Below, in pieces: positions 37,807 through 46,465 of a stretch of 64,000 bases of DNA; within the stretch, counting starts at the first letter, position 1; every line of letters starts with the position of its first letter. This DNA comes from Enterococcus sp. CSURQ0835. Lineage in GTDB: Bacteria; Bacillota; Bacilli; Lactobacillales; Enterococcaceae. The position numbers and the translations under genes were made by a program. A model generated the notes under the pieces. That model had not been told where the DNA came from and did not search any database. It saw nothing but the letters and a program-made list of their open reading frames with translations. The stretch is from the NCBI RefSeq assembly GCF_902706605.1, contig NZ_CACSLH010000001.1:1-64000 (forward strand), written 5' to 3'.

Positions 37807-38833
37807 GATGCAACACCTCCACTCCGACTTCTTGGGTTTTGAAAAATTCGATCGCTTGGTCGACTGCAGCTTTTTCCCCGATCAATTGGATCGTCAATGT
37901 CCCGATCGAATTACCCCCGGCACGTTGCATGTTGCCGTACACAACACTGATATCGACATCAAATTTTCGGATCGCTTGTGAGATCACTGGCTCACCTGCA
38001 TTTACTTTTAAGAAATTCAGCGTTACTAGATCGCCATTAGGATTTTCTTTGACAAACTCCGCTAAAAGATCTGCAGCGTTTTGTTTTGGCTCTAGATCCT
38101 GTTGAACGAAAATTTTCGTAACTTCTTGTTGCGGGTTACGGAAGACTTCACTTACTAGGCCTTCTTCTACGATCTTGCCAGTCTCCATCACCGCGACTTT
38201 GTTACAGATCTTACGGATGACATTCATCTCGTGGGTGATGAGGACGATCGTCAAGCCTAGCTTTTGATTGATATCAGCCAACAGCTCCAACACTTCTTCT
38301 GTTGTTTGCGGATCTAACGCACTCGTTGCTTCATCACACAATAAAATATCTGGATCATTAGCTAAGGCGCGAGCGATCCCGACTCGTTGCTTTTGTCCGC
38401 CTGACAACTGGTTAGGGTACGCATCGCCGCGACCATCCAACCCAACTAACTTTAATAATTGCGTGGCTTTTTCACGGCGTTTATTTTTTTCCACTCCAGC
38501 CAATTCTAATGGTAGCTCAATATTTTCTACTACGGTGCGGGACCATAATAAATTAAAATGTTGGAAGATCATCCCGACTTTTTTCCGAAAATCACGTAGC
38601 TGTTTGCCAGCTAATTTTGTTACGTCTTGACCTTTAATATCGATCACGCCACTTGTGGGTGTCTCTAGGCCATTCAACAAGCGGACTAACGTACTTTTTC
38701 CCGCACCGGAATACCCGACGATTCCGTACACATCTTGTTTTTCCACCGTCAAATCAATTCCATTGACAGCGTGGATCGTCCCTTTTTTTCCGGGAAAAGC
38801 TTTTTCCACTTGGCGTAATTCAATGATTGCCAT
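37796..38833 (-). CDS. metN: Methionine ABC transporter ATP-binding protein MetN
   Basis: A 345-aa ATPase with Walker A GYSGAGKSTL, signature LSGGQKQRVGIA and Walker B LLCDEATSALD. A C-terminal NIL/ACT-like domain (about residues 265-345) senses methionine in characterised homologs and inhibits transport. First gene after the T-box leader. Confidence 0.96.
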   Translation of the reverse strand: MAIIELRQVEKAFPGKKGTIHAVNGIDLTVEKQDVYGIVGYSGAGKSTLVRLLNGLETPTSGVIDIKGQDVTKLAGKQLRDFRKKVGMIFQHFNLLWSRTVVENIELPLELAGVEKNKRREKATQLLKLVGLDGRGDAYPNQLSGGQKQRVGIARALANDPDILLCDEATSALDPQTTEEVLELLADINQKLGLTIVLITHEMNVIRKICNKVAVMETGKIVEEGLVSEVFRNPQQEVTKIFVQQDLEPKQNAADLLAEFVKENPNGDLVTLNFLKVNAGEPVISQAIRKFDVDISVVYGNMQRAGGNSIGTLTIQLIGEKAAVDQAIEFFKTQEVGVEVLHRGK

Positions 38834-38908
38834 TTCACTCGCTCCTTTGATTCAGTTCGTAGTTCAGGCGCTTGCTTTTATCAGACTAAACTAACGATTA
38901 GCTGACAA

Positions 38909-39198
38909 TAAAAAAACTTTCGCCTTAAACATACGATTCGTATATTTAGGACGAAAGTTTTGTCTTCCGTGTTACCACCTAGTTTTATCATTATCTCGCA
39001 ACAATGACCTCTAGCAGTACGTGAGTGAACTCGAATACTGCGGTGCTGTAACGGGCACGCCCGTAGCTGACTTACCAACGCTCGTCAACTCTGCTCAAAG
39101 ACCATCTTCCATCTCATCGTTGTTACTCCTTCTCAGCTTGCCGGAGCTCTCTTCAAACAGTGATCAAATGTACTCTTCTTTTCTCTGCTTTTTAGTAT
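38909..39198 (-). ncRNA. T-box leader (methionine) of metNIQ
   Basis: The leader runs leftward from about 39198. It has a long Stem I region with an AGAGAGCTCC block, a candidate specifier AUG at 39103-39105 (context GAAGATGGTC), and the T-box bulge AGGTGGTAACACGG (38967-38980). Its TGGT would pair with the ACCA end of tRNA-Met. The terminator stem AACTTTCG...CGAAAGTT with T7 follows at 38909-38962. Uncharged tRNA-Met should favour the antiterminator and switch the operon on. Methionine specificity rests on the operon content and the candidate codon. Confidence 0.9.
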
Positions 39199-39204
39199 GA
39201 CAGA

Positions 39205-39233
39205 ATTATAGCAACGACGGTCGAACCTGTCAA
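39205..39233 (-). promoter_or_regulatory. Promoter of the metNIQ T-box transcript
   Basis: A consensus SigA promoter on the minus strand: -35 TTGACA (39228-39233), 17-bp spacer, -10 TATAAT (39205-39210). It fires constitutively, leaving control to the T-box. Confidence 0.92.
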
Positions 39234-39252
39234 ATCTTTTTTGGAAATTTTC

Positions 39253-39579
39253 TTACAATTTTTCAAACTCAGCGTTGGAAACATCTGTCAAAGCAACGAT
39301 CCAGCTAATTTTTGGATCTTCTGCGTTCAAAACTTTCGGATCTGTGATCGCCGCATTATTCACGGACGCAACTTTTCCACTGATCGGGCTTTTGAATTCA
39401 CTGACTGCTTTTTCCGCTTCCACTTCAACGAGCGGCTGGCCTGCTGTAATCGTATCATCAACTTTTGGCAACGAAACAAAATTGACTTCTCCTAGCTCTT
39501 CTTGTTTGGCTTTTGTCAAACCAAGTACGATTTGTTCACCAGCTTGTTCAAGCCATAGTCCATCTTTTTCTTTTTTCAT
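39253..39579 (-). CDS. gcvH: Glycine cleavage H-like protein (GcvH-L)
   Basis: A 108-aa lipoyl-domain protein. The lipoyl lysine is K57 in VEVEAEKAVSEFKSP. No glycine cleavage P, T or L genes are in the window; stand-alone GcvH in Firmicutes serves as the lipoate relay to 2-oxoacid dehydrogenases. It is directly downstream of a YusI-like gene, as in B. subtilis (yusI-gcvH), with the ATG next to the YusI stop codon. Confidence 0.9.
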   Translation of the reverse strand: MKKEKDGLWLEQAGEQIVLGLTKAKQEELGEVNFVSLPKVDDTITAGQPLVEVEAEKAVSEFKSPISGKVASVNNAAITDPKVLNAEDPKISWIVALTDVSNAEFEKL

Positions 39580-39933
39580 TTAAAGCACCTCTTCATATTT
39601 TTCTGCTTTGAACCCATTGATTAAAAAATGATCATCTCTTGTTAAGATCGGGCGCTTCACGAGCATCCCATCACTTGCTAAGACCCGAGCAGCTTCTGAG
39701 ATCGTAAACTGATCGACTTGCTCTTTTAAGTCTTGCTCACGGTATTTGATCCCACTCGTGTTAAAAAACCGTTTTAATGGCAAGCCACTTTCCGTCAACC
39801 ATTGTTCAAACAGAGCCGCATCTGGCGTGTCTTTGATCAAATCGATCGTCTTAACTTTAATTTGTTGTTCATCAAGCCAAGCCTTGGCCTTTTTACAACT
39901 AGTTCAACGAGGATACCAATATAATTTATACAT
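39580..39933 (-). pseudogene. YusI-like ArsC/Spx-family protein interrupted by TGA at the first CXXC cysteine
   Basis: From an ATG at 39933 (AGGAG 7 nt upstream) the frame reads MYKLYWYPR, then TGA (39904-39906), then TSCKKAKAWLDEQQ, and continues open to 39580 for 117 codons. Homologs such as YusI have Cys at codon 10 (YPKCGTC), so the stop replaces the redox cysteine itself. Downstream family blocks are intact (RFFNTSGIKYRE, LASDGMLVKRPI). Options are a nonsense mutation, a sequencing error or a selenocysteine codon. The 86-aa downstream part from 39840 is unlikely to be a functional start. The gene overlaps the rodA end by 8 bp and precedes gcvH. Confidence 0.8.
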
Positions 39934-41122
39934 AACGATCACTCCTGCTAGTCGGTTTATGTTTCGCACTTTGGTAACTCATGGATAAAATCAGCCCGAT
40001 CCCGATCATATTACCGACGATCGAGGACCCGCCTTGACTCACAAAAGGTAACGGGATTCCGGTCAGCGGCAAAAGACCGATATTGGCACCAATATTTTCT
40101 AACACGTGGAACAACAGCATCATAATGATCCCAGTTGCAATGTACGCATAAAATTCATTATTCATGGCAAAGCAGACTTTGATCATACGATAGATCAAAA
40201 GCAAATAGATCAAAATCAAAAATGCGCCACCGAGAAAACCAAAATTTTCGCCGACTACACTAAAGATCATATCGGATTCACGCACCGGCACGTAGACGTG
40301 ACTGACGTTATAACCAGTCCCGGTCACACCGCCTGAACCGATCGCCATCAATGCATGGGCTAATTGAAAACTTTTGCCTTGCGGATCGTGGAATGGATCG
40401 AGCCATGAATCGATTCGTGAAAACTGGTAACTTTTAAAGCCAACATGGGATAAAATATTGCGGCCAAAGTCGGTGGTGACTAAAAATAAAACACCGCCAC
40501 CAAAGACGACTGCAAAAGCGATCACCGGAATCACGATGCGCCATGAGATCCCAGAGATCAAAAACAAGCCGCCAAAGATTGCTAAGAACACGAGCATCGT
40601 CCCAAAGTCATCTTGGGCCATCACTAACAGCAACACTGGCAATGTCGTTAAGACCATCTTGCCAATCAAACGAAAATCGGTTTTGATCGTCCGCACTTTG
40701 TAGGCGACATTGTGATTGGTGATCACCATCGCCATCATCAAGATGTAGGCGATCTTCATCAGTTCTGACGGCTGGAAGGTCAGCGAGCCGATCTTAAACC
40801 AGTTTTTTGAACCGGTCGAAGCAGCTAGTTGCGGATCATAAAATTTTAATAGCGCCAGCATCACAAGCAAACCGATCACATATAAAACTGGTGTCAGCCG
40901 CCACAACATCTTCGCATCTAAATGAATCACGACCACCACCGCCACCGTTCCGACGATATACCACAAACTTTGCATGATAATCGCACGAGTCACATTTGGA
41001 TCACGCGGATCATGACTCAACGCCACATACAGTGACAATAGCCCGATCAGACACAGCAAAAAAACAGGTAAAATAATACCATAATCGATCCGGTTATCAT
41101 TTTTTTCTTTTAATTTTTTCAT
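39926..41122 (-). CDS. rodA: Rod shape / cell-cycle SEDS protein RodA
   Basis: A 398-aa SEDS glycosyltransferase with about ten TM segments that polymerises lipid II together with a class B PBP. Visible SEDS blocks are GSKNWFKIGSLTFQPSELMK, AQDDFGTM, YVPVRESDMIFSVVGENFGF with the catalytic-region acids, and GIPLPFVSQGGSS. The RodA rather than FtsW call rests on the short tail and the ESDMIFSVVGE pattern. It heads an operon with the YusI-like gene and gcvH. Confidence 0.88.
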   Translation of the reverse strand: MKKLKEKNDNRIDYGIILPVFLLCLIGLLSLYVALSHDPRDPNVTRAIIMQSLWYIVGTVAVVVVIHLDAKMLWRLTPVLYVIGLLVMLALLKFYDPQLAASTGSKNWFKIGSLTFQPSELMKIAYILMMAMVITNHNVAYKVRTIKTDFRLIGKMVLTTLPVLLLVMAQDDFGTMLVFLAIFGGLFLISGISWRIVIPVIAFAVVFGGGVLFLVTTDFGRNILSHVGFKSYQFSRIDSWLDPFHDPQGKSFQLAHALMAIGSGGVTGTGYNVSHVYVPVRESDMIFSVVGENFGFLGGAFLILIYLLLIYRMIKVCFAMNNEFYAYIATGIIMMLLFHVLENIGANIGLLPLTGIPLPFVSQGGSSIVGNMIGIGLILSMSYQSAKHKPTSRSDRYV

Positions 41123-41290
41123 CTCTCATCTCTCTTCCAACAGTAAGCCGTGCTTTTTAACGTATCATCAGCAAACTCGTCAACGAGCTATTTAAAAGCT
41201 GGACCAACGAATCAGCTGTCCCGTTCAAAAATAATTATAAGCACTTTTGACCTTGAAAACCAAGCAGAAGCCTGCTGATTTGAAAAAAAT

Positions 41291-41818
41291 TTAGTCTTCG
41301 GAAAAAACAGCCGGATAATAAACTTTGCCTGCGCAATCCGCTAATTTAGCTCGGCCGAGTTCTTTGACTAAATAATTTTCAGCTGGGACTTCCAATGCGG
41401 GCGTGATCTCAAACTCACTAGCTGGTCGATAGCCTAACTGACGATAGTAAGCCGGATCGCCTAAAATAAAAATCGCGGGGTATCCTGCTCCCATGGCTCG
41501 TTTTTCTAAAAATGCGACCAAGTCTCGACCGATCCCTTTATTTTGTTGCAACGGCTGCACTGCAAGCGGTGCTAAGCCTAACACTTTTTTTTCTTCAAAC
41601 GGCGTCTTCAAAGATAGCTCACTTAACAAACCGTATCCTTTGATCTCTCCATCTTCTTCAGCCACCACTTCAAACTCAACTAAGTAGCTAGACTGTTGAC
41701 GCAACTTTTCTACTAAGGCAGCTTCGGTCTGATCACTATGGGGCTCAGCTAAAAAAGCTGCTTGGATCAAATCACGCACAGCTTTATAATCTTGCGGTGT
41801 GATTGAACGAAATTCCAT
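41291..41818 (-). CDS. GNAT family N-acetyltransferase (YhbS-like)
   Basis: A 175-aa acetyltransferase of the YhbS type. It has an acetyl-CoA loop (LQQNKGIGRDLVAFL), LGDPAYYRQLGY and a C-terminal PAENYLVKEL-type segment. The ATG at 41818 is behind GGAGAGGTG and one base after the stop of the upstream DUF1361 gene, so the two are cotranscribed. The substrate is unknown. Confidence 0.88.
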   Translation of the reverse strand: MEFRSITPQDYKAVRDLIQAAFLAEPHSDQTEAALVEKLRQQSSYLVEFEVVAEEDGEIKGYGLLSELSLKTPFEEKKVLGLAPLAVQPLQQNKGIGRDLVAFLEKRAMGAGYPAIFILGDPAYYRQLGYRPASEFEITPALEVPAENYLVKELGRAKLADCAGKVYYPAVFSED

Positions 41819-41819
41819 A

Positions 41820-42434
41820 CTACACCTCTCCTTCAAACTCCAAAATTTTCCAAATGGACAACTGCAAACCAGTAAACAAGCCAACAAATAGCAACTTAGC
41901 TTGAGACCAATTACCTAGCAGCAGCCGCAACGTATGAATCGGTCGCAACACCAATTCGATCGAATGGATCCGATCAAAACGGCCGATAAAAATCGCCAGT
42001 GAAGATAAAACAGCAATCACTATCAATAATAGCCATTTTTGCCAAAGTTTGTCCACTTTAAATCGCGAAATAATCATGAAAACTTGTTTCATCCCCAATC
42101 CGACTAAACAAACGATTGGGACGATCAATAGCGCAAAAAAACTCCATTGAATCGGCTGCAATTCAAAATGGCCGCCGGGACGATACAACGTTAAAATTTT
42201 CAAGTGGATCGCGTCCGTCAAAAGATAAGGGATATTCGGAAAAAAGAGCAGCCACACCGCAGCACAAAAAAATTTTACAGCCGGTCGCTTCGCCTGCTGT
42301 AAAAAATGCCCTGCTTCCAGTGGCAACCAAGCTAAAAAAACATTCAAACTCATAAATGAAAAAGGTGTTTTAAGCACGAGCATCAACAGACAATAGCTAA
42401 ATAAGATCAGTCGTAACTGATTAATTTTTTTCAT
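41820..42434 (-). CDS. DUF1361 family membrane protein
   Basis: A 204-aa protein with six TM segments, matching the DUF1361 pattern (NVFLAWLPLEAG; LLFFPNIPYLLTDAIHL; FIGRFDRIHS). Function unknown. The start at 42434 has AAAGGAAC upstream; the frame continues 38 codons further but through a large hairpin. First gene of a pair with the GNAT gene. Confidence 0.8.
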   Translation of the reverse strand: MKKINQLRLILFSYCLLMLVLKTPFSFMSLNVFLAWLPLEAGHFLQQAKRPAVKFFCAAVWLLFFPNIPYLLTDAIHLKILTLYRPGGHFELQPIQWSFFALLIVPIVCLVGLGMKQVFMIISRFKVDKLWQKWLLLIVIAVLSSLAIFIGRFDRIHSIELVLRPIHTLRLLLGNWSQAKLLFVGLFTGLQLSIWKILEFEGEV

Positions 42435-42645
42435 TGAACGTTCCTTTCGATCATTAAAATGATTTGGCACAAGAAAAGCTGAACGAACGCGCTCAGTTCG
42501 CAAGAAATAAGGTGGAGAAACAAGGCGTTTTTTGCCGTGAGTCTTCACCTTATTTCCGACAAGAGCTAGTTCGTGAGGCGAGACATTTTCTAGACTTGGG
42601 ATTATAAGAGTTCCACTGGTGAAAACTTTATGATTCCTTAGTCTA

Positions 42646-42688
42646 CAAAAAAAGCGACAAACCTAAAAGCAAAGAGGTTTGTCGCTTA
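42646..42688 (-). terminator. Terminator of tRNA-Thr
   Basis: Perfect 13-bp stem AAGCGACAAACCT / AGGTTTGTCGCTT with T7 on the minus strand, directly after the tRNA. Confidence 0.92.
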
Positions 42689-42694
42689 TCACGA

Positions 42695-42767
42695 TGCCAG
42701 CTGCAGGATTCGAACCTGTGACCTACGCGTTACGAGTGCGTTGCTCTACCAACTGAGCTAAGCTGGC
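42695..42767 (-). tRNA. tRNA-Thr (anticodon CGU)
   Basis: A 73-nt cloverleaf on the minus strand: acceptor GCCAGCT/AGCTGGC, D-stem GCTC/GAGC, anticodon loop CTCGTAA reading ACG, T-loop TTCGAAT and discriminator A. CCA is not encoded. Two A-C mismatches stand out: position 31-39 in the anticodon stem and 49-65 in the T-stem. A strong terminator follows. Confidence 0.93.
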
Positions 42768-42910
42768 TTAACTAACAAAAAGAATTATAAGAAACTTTTA
42801 GGGAAAAGTAAAGCCTTTTGCTGATAAAATTTTAAATCAAAACGATTACATGAAAATTTTCTAAAAATGTGGTATAATGGATAGTGTGAGATTAAAGGAG
42901 GAGTTTATTC

Positions 42911-43150
42911 ATGGCAACATTTGGCAGAATCGATACACATATTGACCCTTCAGAAGCTGGAAAAGGTTTTCCCGTTCAGACACACGTGATGTTTACAATT
43001 TATGGCGAACCACAAACTGGCACGATCACAAAACAATTGCGTAACTCGGCAGTCGTTGAGATTGATGAGAAGACCGACAACGAAGAGTTGATCAACCAAT
43101 CAAACGGTGTCGTCGTCATTAACTATAAACAATTGAAAAAAGCAGAATAG
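42911..43150 (+). CDS. Small KOW/SH3-like protein (DUF2187-like)
   Basis: A 79-aa protein with a predicted small beta barrel (THVMFTIYGEPQTGTITKQL, SAVVEIDE, GVVVINYKQL). It resembles DUF2187/YkvS proteins of Firmicutes; family placement is tentative and the function unknown. An extended -10 promoter (TGGTATAAT) and AAAGGAGG precede the ATG. Monocistronic. Confidence 0.65.
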   Translation: MATFGRIDTHIDPSEAGKGFPVQTHVMFTIYGEPQTGTITKQLRNSAVVEIDEKTDNEELINQSNGVVVINYKQLKKAE

Positions 43151-43194
43151 CCCTCAAGTAAACTTGCCCTACTTTAAAGCAAGCGAGACTAAAA

Positions 43195-43232
43195 AATTCA
43201 GCTCCAGCCGTTTTCGGCTGGAGCATTTTTTT
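43195..43232. terminator. Terminator after the DUF2187-like gene
   Basis: Perfect 10-bp stem GCTCCAGCCG / CGGCTGGAGC with loop TTTT, A6 on the left and T7 on the right, so it can act in both directions. Confidence 0.9.
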
Positions 43233-43292
43233 GGCTCAAAATCATTGCAAGTCGTTACTCGATGACTTTTTTCACTAGACTTGCTGCAAAAA

Positions 43293-43922
43293 CTATTTTG
43301 TCCCGAATAAACGGTCGCCCGCATCACCTAGACCAGGCACGATATAACCTTGTTCATTCAAGTGATCATCTAGTGACGCCGTATAAATATCGACATCTGG
43401 GTGAGCTTCTTGTAATGCTTTAACGCCTTCTGGTGCTGCCACTAGACAAACAAATTTGATGTTAGAAGCCCCGCGTTTTTTCAATGAATCGATCGCCATG
43501 ATGGCAGACCCGCCTGTCGCAAGCATTGGATCGACGACAAAAATCTGACGGCTATCGATATCTTCTGGCATTTTAAAGAAATATTCATGTGCTTTCAATG
43601 TCTCTTCATCGCGATACAAACCGACGTGGCCGACTTTAGCTGCTGGGATCAAATGTAAAATTCCATCCACCATCCCGAGGCCTGCTCGTAAGATCGGCAC
43701 GATCGCCACTTTTTTTCCAGACAACGTTTTTTGCGTCGTCTTGGCAACGGGCGTTTCGATTTCAGTGTCTTCCAGCGGCATATCGCGGGAAACTTCATAC
43801 GCCATTAAATTCGCGATCTCATTGACGACTTCGCGAAAAACTTTTGTCCCGGTCTCTTTGCTTCGGATCATTGTTAATTTGTGTTGGATCAGTGGATGAT
43901 CGATTACTTGAAACTTACCCAT
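43293..43922 (-). CDS. upp: Uracil phosphoribosyltransferase
   Basis: A 209-aa pyrimidine salvage enzyme making UMP from uracil and PRPP. It has the PRPP loop [11 protein letters not shown], the N-terminal HPLIQHKLT and the C-terminal uracil-binding [13 protein letters not shown]. It lies just downstream of glyA, a common Firmicutes neighbourhood. Confidence 0.97.
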   Translation of the reverse strand: MGKFQVIDHPLIQHKLTMIRSKETGTKVFREVVNEIANLMAYEVSRDMPLEDTEIETPVAKTTQKTLSGKKVAIVPILRAGLGMVDGILHLIPAAKVGHVGLYRDEETLKAHEYFFKMPEDIDSRQIFVVDPMLATGGSAIMAIDSLKKRGASNIKFVCLVAAPEGVKALQEAHPDVDIYTASLDDHLNEQGYIVPGLGDAGDRLFGTK

Positions 43923-43986
43923 GATAAAATTGCCCCTTTTTCGTATTTTATTTGATTATAAGTCATATCAGATGAGAAAACTAGCG

Positions 43987-45219
43987 TTAACGATCAATCG
44001 GATGTGCACTAGTCAGCTCGGCAACTTGGCCTTTGACTGTTGCTAGCGTTTTTGCATCACTGGAAGCACCGAGGACCTCCACGATCAATTCGGCAACTTT
44101 TTTAGCGTCAGCAGTCGTAAACCCACGACTGGTGATGGCAGCTGTTCCGATTCGAATGCCACTTGTTTCACTAGGCTTTTTCGTTTCAAACGGGATCGAG
44201 TTTTTATTAACAGTAATGTTGACGGTGTCCAATATACGTTCCGCCTCTTTTCCTGACAAATCAAAACCAGTCACATCTAATAGCGCCAAGTGATTATCGC
44301 TGCCGCCGGAAACAACGCGCAGTTCGGGAGTTTTAGTAAACACCTCTACCATCGCTTGCATATTTGTTAAAACTTGCTGACTGTATTGGGTAAATTCTGG
44401 CGCAGCAGCTTCTTGGAACGCAACCGCTTTAGCCGCGATCACATGCTCGAGCGGTCCGCCTTGGATCCCGGGAAAAACATTGCTGTTGATTTTTTTGGCC
44501 AACGTTTCATCATTAGTCAAGATCAATCCGCCTCGTGGGCCTCGCAATGTTTTATGGGTCGTTGAAGTCACGATGTCAGCGTAGGCTACAGGATTAGGAT
44601 GCAACCCGCTGGCTACTAATCCTGCGATGTGCGCCATGTCCACCATCAAACGCGCATCAATCTCATCGGCGATCGCGCGAAATTTTTCAAACTCGATCAC
44701 GCGACTATAAGCACTGGCTCCGGCTACGATCAATTTTGGACGATACTTGTGGGCTAATGCACGCACCGCTTCGTAATCGATCAGCTCCGTTTTTTCATCG
44801 ACTCCATAGCTGACAAAGTGATAGGTCTTTCCGCTAAAATTTACTTTGGCGCCATGGGTCAAGTGGCCTCCCGCTGCTAGATCCATTCCTAAGACGACAT
44901 CGCCTGGTTCGATCAATGACAGATAAGCCGCTTGATTAGCTTGCGAACCTGAATGGGGTTGGACATTTGCAAACTGGGCGCCAAACAATGCTTTTACGCG
45001 TTCGATCGCTAAATTTTCAATGACGTCGATAAACTCACAGCCGCCATAATACCGACGACCTGGATAGCCTTCCGCGTATTTATTCGTCAAGATACTGCCT
45101 TGTGCGTCACGAACTGCTTGCGAAACGATATTTTCAGAAGCGATCAATTCTAAATTATTTTCTTGACGCTTTTGTTCGGCTGCAATCGCTTGGGCTAATT
45201 CTGTATCTATTTCTTTCAT
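43987..45219 (-). CDS. glyA: Serine hydroxymethyltransferase
   Basis: A 410-aa PLP enzyme interconverting serine and glycine with tetrahydrofolate. The PLP lysine is in [14 protein letters not shown], with [10 protein letters not shown] at the N-terminus and [10 protein letters not shown] following. It lies between the TsaC gene and upp, all leftward. Confidence 0.98.
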   Translation of the reverse strand: MKEIDTELAQAIAAEQKRQENNLELIASENIVSQAVRDAQGSILTNKYAEGYPGRRYYGGCEFIDVIENLAIERVKALFGAQFANVQPHSGSQANQAAYLSLIEPGDVVLGMDLAAGGHLTHGAKVNFSGKTYHFVSYGVDEKTELIDYEAVRALAHKYRPKLIVAGASAYSRVIEFEKFRAIADEIDARLMVDMAHIAGLVASGLHPNPVAYADIVTSTTHKTLRGPRGGLILTNDETLAKKINSNVFPGIQGGPLEHVIAAKAVAFQEAAAPEFTQYSQQVLTNMQAMVEVFTKTPELRVVSGGSDNHLALLDVTGFDLSGKEAERILDTVNITVNKNSIPFETKKPSETSGIRIGTAAITSRGFTTADAKKVAELIVEVLGASSDAKTLATVKGQVAELTSAHPIDR

Positions 45220-45248
45220 GCTATCACACCTTTCATTTATGCTTTTGT

Positions 45249-46271
45249 TTACGTATTCGATGTAAAATAATTTTGAGCCGCAGCTTTTTTTAAGCGATTC
45301 ATATAAGCCGCGCCTAATTCATCTGCTGGGAAAGTCTGGGCCAAAATGACAGCAACCGCTTTTTTTTCGTCTAGCTCGCGTAAGCCATCAAACAAACCGT
45401 GCGTCGCTGCTTCGATGGAATCATTTTGATACTTATAGATAGCAGCAGCTTGAGTTTGATATTTTTCAATGATCGTCGGTCCCGCTAAAAGGGCAAATTT
45501 TTTATTTTCTTGTTGTGCCCACGCGATCGCGCGCGACCAATCAGCTGGCTTCACCATCAAAACCGGTGTATCCGGTGAGTAATGTTTATATTTCATGCCA
45601 GGAGCTTTCGGCGTTTCACTTTCTTTTACTAAATGACGATCTAATTCCACCGGCACGCCTAAGACTGTCTGCAAGTCGTTTTGCGTCACTGCTCCTGGTC
45701 GTAAAATCGTAGGGACTTCCCCGCTTAAATCAAGCACCGTCGATTCCACCCCGATCTTAGTCGCACCATCGTCGACAATTCCGGCGATCTTTCCGTTAAA
45801 GTCATGGGCCACATGTTTAGCTAAAGTCGGACTTGGTTTACCCGATGTATTCGCACTGGGTCCCACTAACGGATCACCCGTCAACTCGATCAATTTCAAA
45901 GTTATTTTATTATCTGGCATTCGAAAAGCAGCTGTGGATAATCCCCCAGTTACAATTGGATCTAAACTATTTTTTTTGATCGGAAAAATCAAAGTCAGTG
46001 GACCTGGCCAGAAATTTTTAATTATTTTTTCAGTTAACGGATGAAACTTATCCACATAATCTTTCACCATTTCAAAATTAGCGACATGGACGATCAACGG
46101 GTTGTCACTGGGCCGCCCTTTGACCGCAAAAACCTGCTTGACAGACGCTGGTAAAAGTGCATCAGCACCGAGTCCATAGACGGTCTCTGTCGGAAAAGCA
46201 ATCAGTTCACCTTGGCGTAATAATGTAGCGGCTGCTTTTAAATCATTCGCTTCAAATCGTTTTGTTTCCAC
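45249..46271 (-). CDS. ywlC: Threonylcarbamoyl-AMP synthase (TsaC2/Sua5/YwlC)
   Basis: A 340-aa protein with an N-terminal YrdC domain (about residues 1-190; [37 protein letters not shown]) and a C-terminal Sua5 domain. It makes threonylcarbamoyl-AMP for t6A37 in tRNA. The GTG at 46271 gives a length near that of B. subtilis YwlC; the AGGAG is 13 nt away, a little long, and the frame upstream runs through DnaA-box DNA. It is downstream of prmC. Confidence 0.93.
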   Translation of the reverse strand: METKRFEANDLKAAATLLRQGELIAFPTETVYGLGADALLPASVKQVFAVKGRPSDNPLIVHVANFEMVKDYVDKFHPLTEKIIKNFWPGPLTLIFPIKKNSLDPIVTGGLSTAAFRMPDNKITLKLIELTGDPLVGPSANTSGKPSPTLAKHVAHDFNGKIAGIVDDGATKIGVESTVLDLSGEVPTILRPGAVTQNDLQTVLGVPVELDRHLVKESETPKAPGMKYKHYSPDTPVLMVKPADWSRAIAWAQQENKKFALLAGPTIIEKYQTQAAAIYKYQNDSIEAATHGLFDGLRELDEKKAVAVILAQTFPADELGAAYMNRLKKAAAQNYFTSNT

Positions 46272-46460
46272 AGCTTTTCCACAACTCCTTTTTTTAAAAA
46301 TCTTGCTCTTAATTCTTTTCAGACTGATTTTTCCACGTCCAGTGGAAAAATCATTTGTCAAGTGTGTATAACCTTGTTGATAACTAATTCAGTCGTTCCA
46401 CACCTTGTTCCAACACTGTTTTTTTATTTCTCATCGGTCTTAAAAAAATTTTTGTCCACA
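45933..46460. promoter_or_regulatory. DnaA-box cluster at the ywlC 5' end
   Basis: Two perfect DnaA boxes lie inside ywlC: TGTGGATAA (45933-45941) and TTATCCACA (46048-46056). Four one-mismatch boxes lie just upstream: 46275-46283 (TTTTCCACA), 46363-46371 (TGTGTATAA), 46375-46383 (TGTTGATAA) and 46452-46460 (TTGTCCACA). Weaker matches occur near 46264 and 46331. From memory, B. subtilis has one of its non-oriC DnaA-box clusters at ywlC. No dnaA or dnaN gene is present, so this is not oriC. Confidence 0.7.
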
Positions 46461-46465
46461 ACGAG

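Noticed and set aside
39870-39892. SECIS element after the UGA in the YusI-like gene
   Set aside because: The GCCAAGGCTTGGC palindrome gives a stem, but its loop is only three bases and the same bases encode the conserved AKAWL. Not listed as a feature without selB or tRNA-Sec evidence.
45933-46460. Replication origin (oriC)
   Set aside because: DnaA boxes are clustered, but dnaA, dnaN, rpmH and the usual AT-rich unwinding element are absent; the genes are prmC and ywlC. A titration or regulatory cluster is more likely.
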